Both the position numbers and the translations under genes were made by a program. Positions 6,122 to 7,684 of a stretch of 7,684 bases of DNA are shown piece after piece. The stretch's first letter is position 1, and each line of letters opens with the position of its first letter. The stretch is from Gammaproteobacteria bacterium (GTDB taxonomy: Bacteria; Pseudomonadota; Gammaproteobacteria; Pseudomonadales; UBA3067). The notes beneath the pieces are model-generated. The model was given only the letters and a program-made list of their open reading frames with translations. It ran no database searches and was not told the origin of the DNA. The stretch lies in assembly GCA_002402085.1 (NCBI GenBank), contig NVVB01000014.1, positions 22,985 to 30,668 on the forward strand. Direction: 5' to 3'.

Positions 6122-7117
6122 TCAACTACTTCTCCGTGCAAAACTTTCGTCTTTAGTCTTACCCTTTGCACCGAACACGTCCAAAGGCTTAGGCGAATAC
6201 TCCAAAGAAACCATTGCAAACACACCAACCAACACAGCAAACCATAACGTTGCCACACGACAAACCAACGTCGCCACAATCGCCTCAGGGGCACTTGCGC
6301 CGGCATTTATTAACAACAAACTCATAACCGCCTCCGTACCCCCTACCCCACCCGGAACAAAAGACAAAGCGCCAATCAGCACTGCAATGCTGTAAATACC
6401 CACAGCCATCCAAGGATCAACATTAAGCTGTAACTCCTGAGTAATCAGATATAAACCTAGCCCTTCTGCGCCCCATGCAAGCACCCCAAGAGAAGCCCCC
6501 ACCAAGAAAAGACGATTACTTAACAACCCAGAGGAGCACGCCAGCCACTCTCCAATCTTATTCAGTGCTATAGAAAGCCGCTCCGAACGAAGCGATGCGT
6601 TTAACAACTGATCCCGAACCCCGTCCATTCGCAGCAAGAGTAATAAAACAAATAAACAAACCCCGAGCACTAAGGTAATCCATTGGTATTGCGCATAAAA
6701 CATTCCCCCGGCTAACGCAAGGAACAATACTGCGAACAAATCCACCAAACGTTCAACAAAAAAGGCACTTACACTACTCTTATACGCGACCCCATGATTC
6801 ACAAGATAAACCGAGCGCACCAACTCGCCGGATTTTCCTGGCGTAGTAGTCAAGGCAAACCCCGATAGATAAATTTTTAGGTGAGTCCATAAAGGAATCT
6901 TAGCGATTGGCTGTAAATGTCTTATGTAAATATCCCACCGCCCAAACCGCAACACGTAATTCACTAAAGAAAGCACGAGCACCCACAACCACAGCTCTGC
7001 AGACAACAACCTCATTGCACTTGCAATGGCATTCCAGTCAGCGAAAACTATTGCAGCCAAGTAAATCGCTAAGCACACGATTAAAGAAATAAAGAAAGGC
7101 CGCTTAAAGCGCTCCAT
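6122..7117 (-). CDS. Flippase-like LPG_synthase_TM / UPF0104 family membrane protein
   Basis: A 331-residue polytopic inner-membrane protein of the lysylphosphatidylglycerol synthase transmembrane family (flippase-like domain), which includes the membrane half of MprF and AglD-like proteins. No soluble aminoacyltransferase domain is present. About seven or eight hydrophobic segments are visible, the first at 10-26. Family-like motifs are LRFGRWDIYIR (56-66), TTTPGKSGELVRS (90-102), FFVERLVDLF (119-128) and FVPGGVGGTEAVM (253-265). The tail from about 310 is charged. ATG 7117 is preferred because AAGG (7123-7126) lies five bases upstream; an in-frame GTG at 7132 would add five residues but has no good site. 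It is read just before the HAD-UbiA gene, so it may move or handle a polyprenyl-linked sugar. The family's precise activity is often unknown, so this is inference from context. Confidence 0.9.
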   Translation of the reverse strand: MERFKRPFFISLIVCLAIYLAAIVFADWNAIASAMRLLSAELWLWVLVLSLVNYVLRFGRWDIYIRHLQPIAKIPLWTHLKIYLSGFALTTTPGKSGELVRSVYLVNHGVAYKSSVSAFFVERLVDLFAVLFLALAGGMFYAQYQWITLVLGVCLFVLLLLLRMDGVRDQLLNASLRSERLSIALNKIGEWLACSSGLLSNRLFLVGASLGVLAWGAEGLGLYLITQELQLNVDPWMAVGIYSIAVLIGALSFVPGGVGGTEAVMSLLLINAGASAPEAIVATLVCRVATLWFAVLVGVFAMVSLEYSPKPLDVFGAKGKTKDESFARRSS

Positions 7118-7133
7118 CGAAACCTTGATCACA

Positions 7134-7158
7134 TTAACGTTTTCTCTATGGACGTTAA
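7134..7158. promoter_or_regulatory. Perfect 7-bp inverted repeat next to the flippase-like gene start
   Basis: TTAACGT (7134-7140) and ACGTTAA (7152-7158) flank 11 bases. The repeat ends 17 bases before the ATG at 7117, so it could be an operator or an RNA stem beside the ribosome binding site. The AT-rich arms and 11-base loop favour a DNA site for a dimeric protein. No regulator gene is in the window. Confidence 0.35.
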
Positions 7159-7173
7159 GAACAGTATCGTATG

Positions 7174-7202
7174 AAACCGCTTATTAGAAATAAGCAGGGT
7201 TT
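7174..7202. other. Imperfect hairpin in the flippase-like gene upstream region
   Basis: GCTTATT (7179-7185) and AATAAGC (7189-7195) form a perfect 7-bp stem with loop AGA; AAACC (7174-7178) and GGTTT (7198-7202) lengthen it by 5 bp after a two-base bulge. No long T-run follows on either strand (GGTTTTATA on plus, GGTTTCATA on minus), so it is a poor terminator. It overlaps a possible minus-strand -10 (7201-7206), which suggests an operator or leader structure. Confidence 0.4.
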
Positions 7203-7212
7203 TATACGTTGC

Positions 7213-7326
7213 TTATATTGAAATTAGCACCGTCCACATAGGAATACAAAATATAGGAATACAAAAAAGGCTATACAAAAAATGATTCAAATCAACAAAC
7301 CATTTTCCCCAAGAGGCCGCCAGCAA
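7213..7326 (-). CDS. Possible 37-residue hydrophobic peptide with strong ribosome binding site
   Basis: AAAGGAG (7332-7338) stands exactly five bases before a TTG at 7326 that opens a 37-codon frame ending TAA at 7213. The product begins LAASWGKWF after the start residue and ends with a very hydrophobic stretch (about 16-36) containing FCIPIFCIPM, produced by the 15-bp tandem repeat. It would be a one-helix membrane peptide. The excellent site is the main support; the TTG start, small size and overlap with a repeat are against it. No known family is recognised. Confidence 0.25.
   Translation of the reverse strand: MLAASWGKWFVDLNHFLYSLFCIPIFCIPMWTVLISI
7238..7282. repeat. Three 15-bp tandem units upstream of the flippase-like gene
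   Basis: The units at 7238-7252, 7253-7267 and 7268-7282 have period 15. The first two read ATAGGAATACAAAA plus one varying base; the third is diverged and keeps TACAAAAA. They are AT-rich and lie about 120 to 165 bases upstream of the flippase-like ATG, where they could curve the DNA or bind a protein, or they may simply be slippage. Confidence 0.8.
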
Positions 7327-7542
7327 TACCTCTCCTTTGGAGCCAATCCCAGTCCGTATGCCTGCATCTTGGAAACAAACCGTAACTGTATTTGTACACG
7401 CCTATATTGACAGCTGGGAATCACCAGAAAACCCGTCTATCTATAGCATATTGTTTCGAGATTACAGTCGGTTACTTTAATCGAGTACCGTTAAAATAAG
7501 GCCTGTGATAGCCTGTTACAAAATCTGAATCGCCACGGAATC

Positions 7543-7684
7543 TTAAGCCCTTTTAGAAACCAAAAGACGAAATATCACTATGAAATCCAACTGTGTTACA
7601 AATGAAGATATTCCATCAGAAAGAATACGCACACCGAGACCGGACAGAAGGGCCAGCAACAAATACGCGATTAATTGTAGCCAC
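7543..7684 (-). CDS. C-terminal fragment of a probable membrane protein, cut by right window edge
   Basis: A minus-strand frame is open from the right edge to TAA at 7543-7545, giving 46 residues. They begin WLQLIAYLLLALLSG, continue with a second hydrophobic patch (FVTQLDFIVIFRLL) and end with a basic SKRA, as at the end of a polytopic membrane protein. Arg codons are two CGT and one AGG, closer to the other genes than the overlapping plus-strand frame (ATG 7580, three AGA and one AGG in 35 codons). The orientation matches all other genes. The protein cannot be named from this piece, and the frame is short enough to be chance. Confidence 0.35.
   Translation of the reverse strand, partial: WLQLIAYLLLALLSGLGVRILSDGISSFVTQLDFIVIFRLLVSKRA

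Larger units (their letters stand above)
7118..7542. other. Long intergenic region upstream of the flippase-like gene
   Basis: About 425 bases with no convincing long gene. From left to right it holds a 7-bp inverted repeat next to the start, a hairpin at 7174-7202, a TATAAA (minus strand, 7201-7206) that could be a -10 without a good -35, three 15-bp tandem units, and a strong Shine-Dalgarno before a possible 37-residue frame. From 7340 to 7542 nothing clear was seen. Confidence 0.5.

Noticed and set aside
7282..7410. Plus-strand 42-residue frame
   Set aside because: It overlaps the tandem repeat and the better-supported minus-strand site; its only upstream AAGG is 11 bases away, and no family was recognised.
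7508..7525. CRP-like site (TGTGATAG followed by GTTACA)
   Set aside because: The second half does not match TCACA at the required spacing.
7580..7684. Plus-strand frame from ATG 7580 running off the right edge
   Set aside because: Weak ribosome binding site and four AGA/AGG Arg codons in 35, unlike the other genes. The overlapping minus-strand frame looks more like a membrane protein end. Not fully excluded.

Overview
The window looks like chromosomal DNA of a Gram-negative bacterium, most likely a gammaproteobacterium and possibly a marine one. The reasons are moderately AT-rich genes, Shine-Dalgarno starts, a sigma70-type promoter and the gene families present; no 16S or other phylogenetic marker is here, so this is inference. 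All five convincing complete or nearly complete genes, the small membrane protein gene and the best-supported edge fragments lie on the minus strand, so the region is read from right to left. No tRNA, rRNA, CRISPR array, insertion sequence or integrase was seen.

Right part (about 7684 to 4494). A hydrophobic C-terminal fragment of an unidentified protein at the right edge is followed by roughly 400 bases of non-coding DNA. That DNA holds a 15-bp tandem repeat, a possible 37-residue membrane peptide, a long hairpin and an inverted repeat. Next come two co-directional membrane genes: a flippase-like LPG_synthase_TM/UPF0104 protein (6122-7117), then a 479-residue fusion of a HAD phosphatase domain with a UbiA-type prenyltransferase of the decaprenyl-phosphate phosphoribosyltransferase type (4494-5933). 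Together they suggest synthesis and membrane handling of a polyprenyl-phosphate-linked sugar. The same 10-bp string, ATTAACGTTT, lies just upstream of both starts.

Middle part (4493 to 2348). A 129-residue single-pass membrane protein with a probable coiled coil (3818-4207) has its own well-formed promoter and ribosome binding site. A membrane-anchored alpha/beta hydrolase (2602-3639) follows. Its stop codon lies inside a seven-unit, 14 to 17 bp G-rich tandem repeat, and a terminator-like hairpin lies further downstream.

Left part (2300 to 1). A 249-residue protein joins a thioredoxin-like N-terminal half lacking a CxxC site to a multi-pass membrane half with a CPFC motif reminiscent of MerC-like mercury transporters (1551-2300). 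Last is a flavin-dependent Baeyer-Villiger-type monooxygenase (1-1259) cut by the left window edge. The monooxygenase and the hydrolase could act in sequence (ketone to ester, ester to acid plus alcohol), but two long gaps and another gene separate them, so the link is only suggestive.
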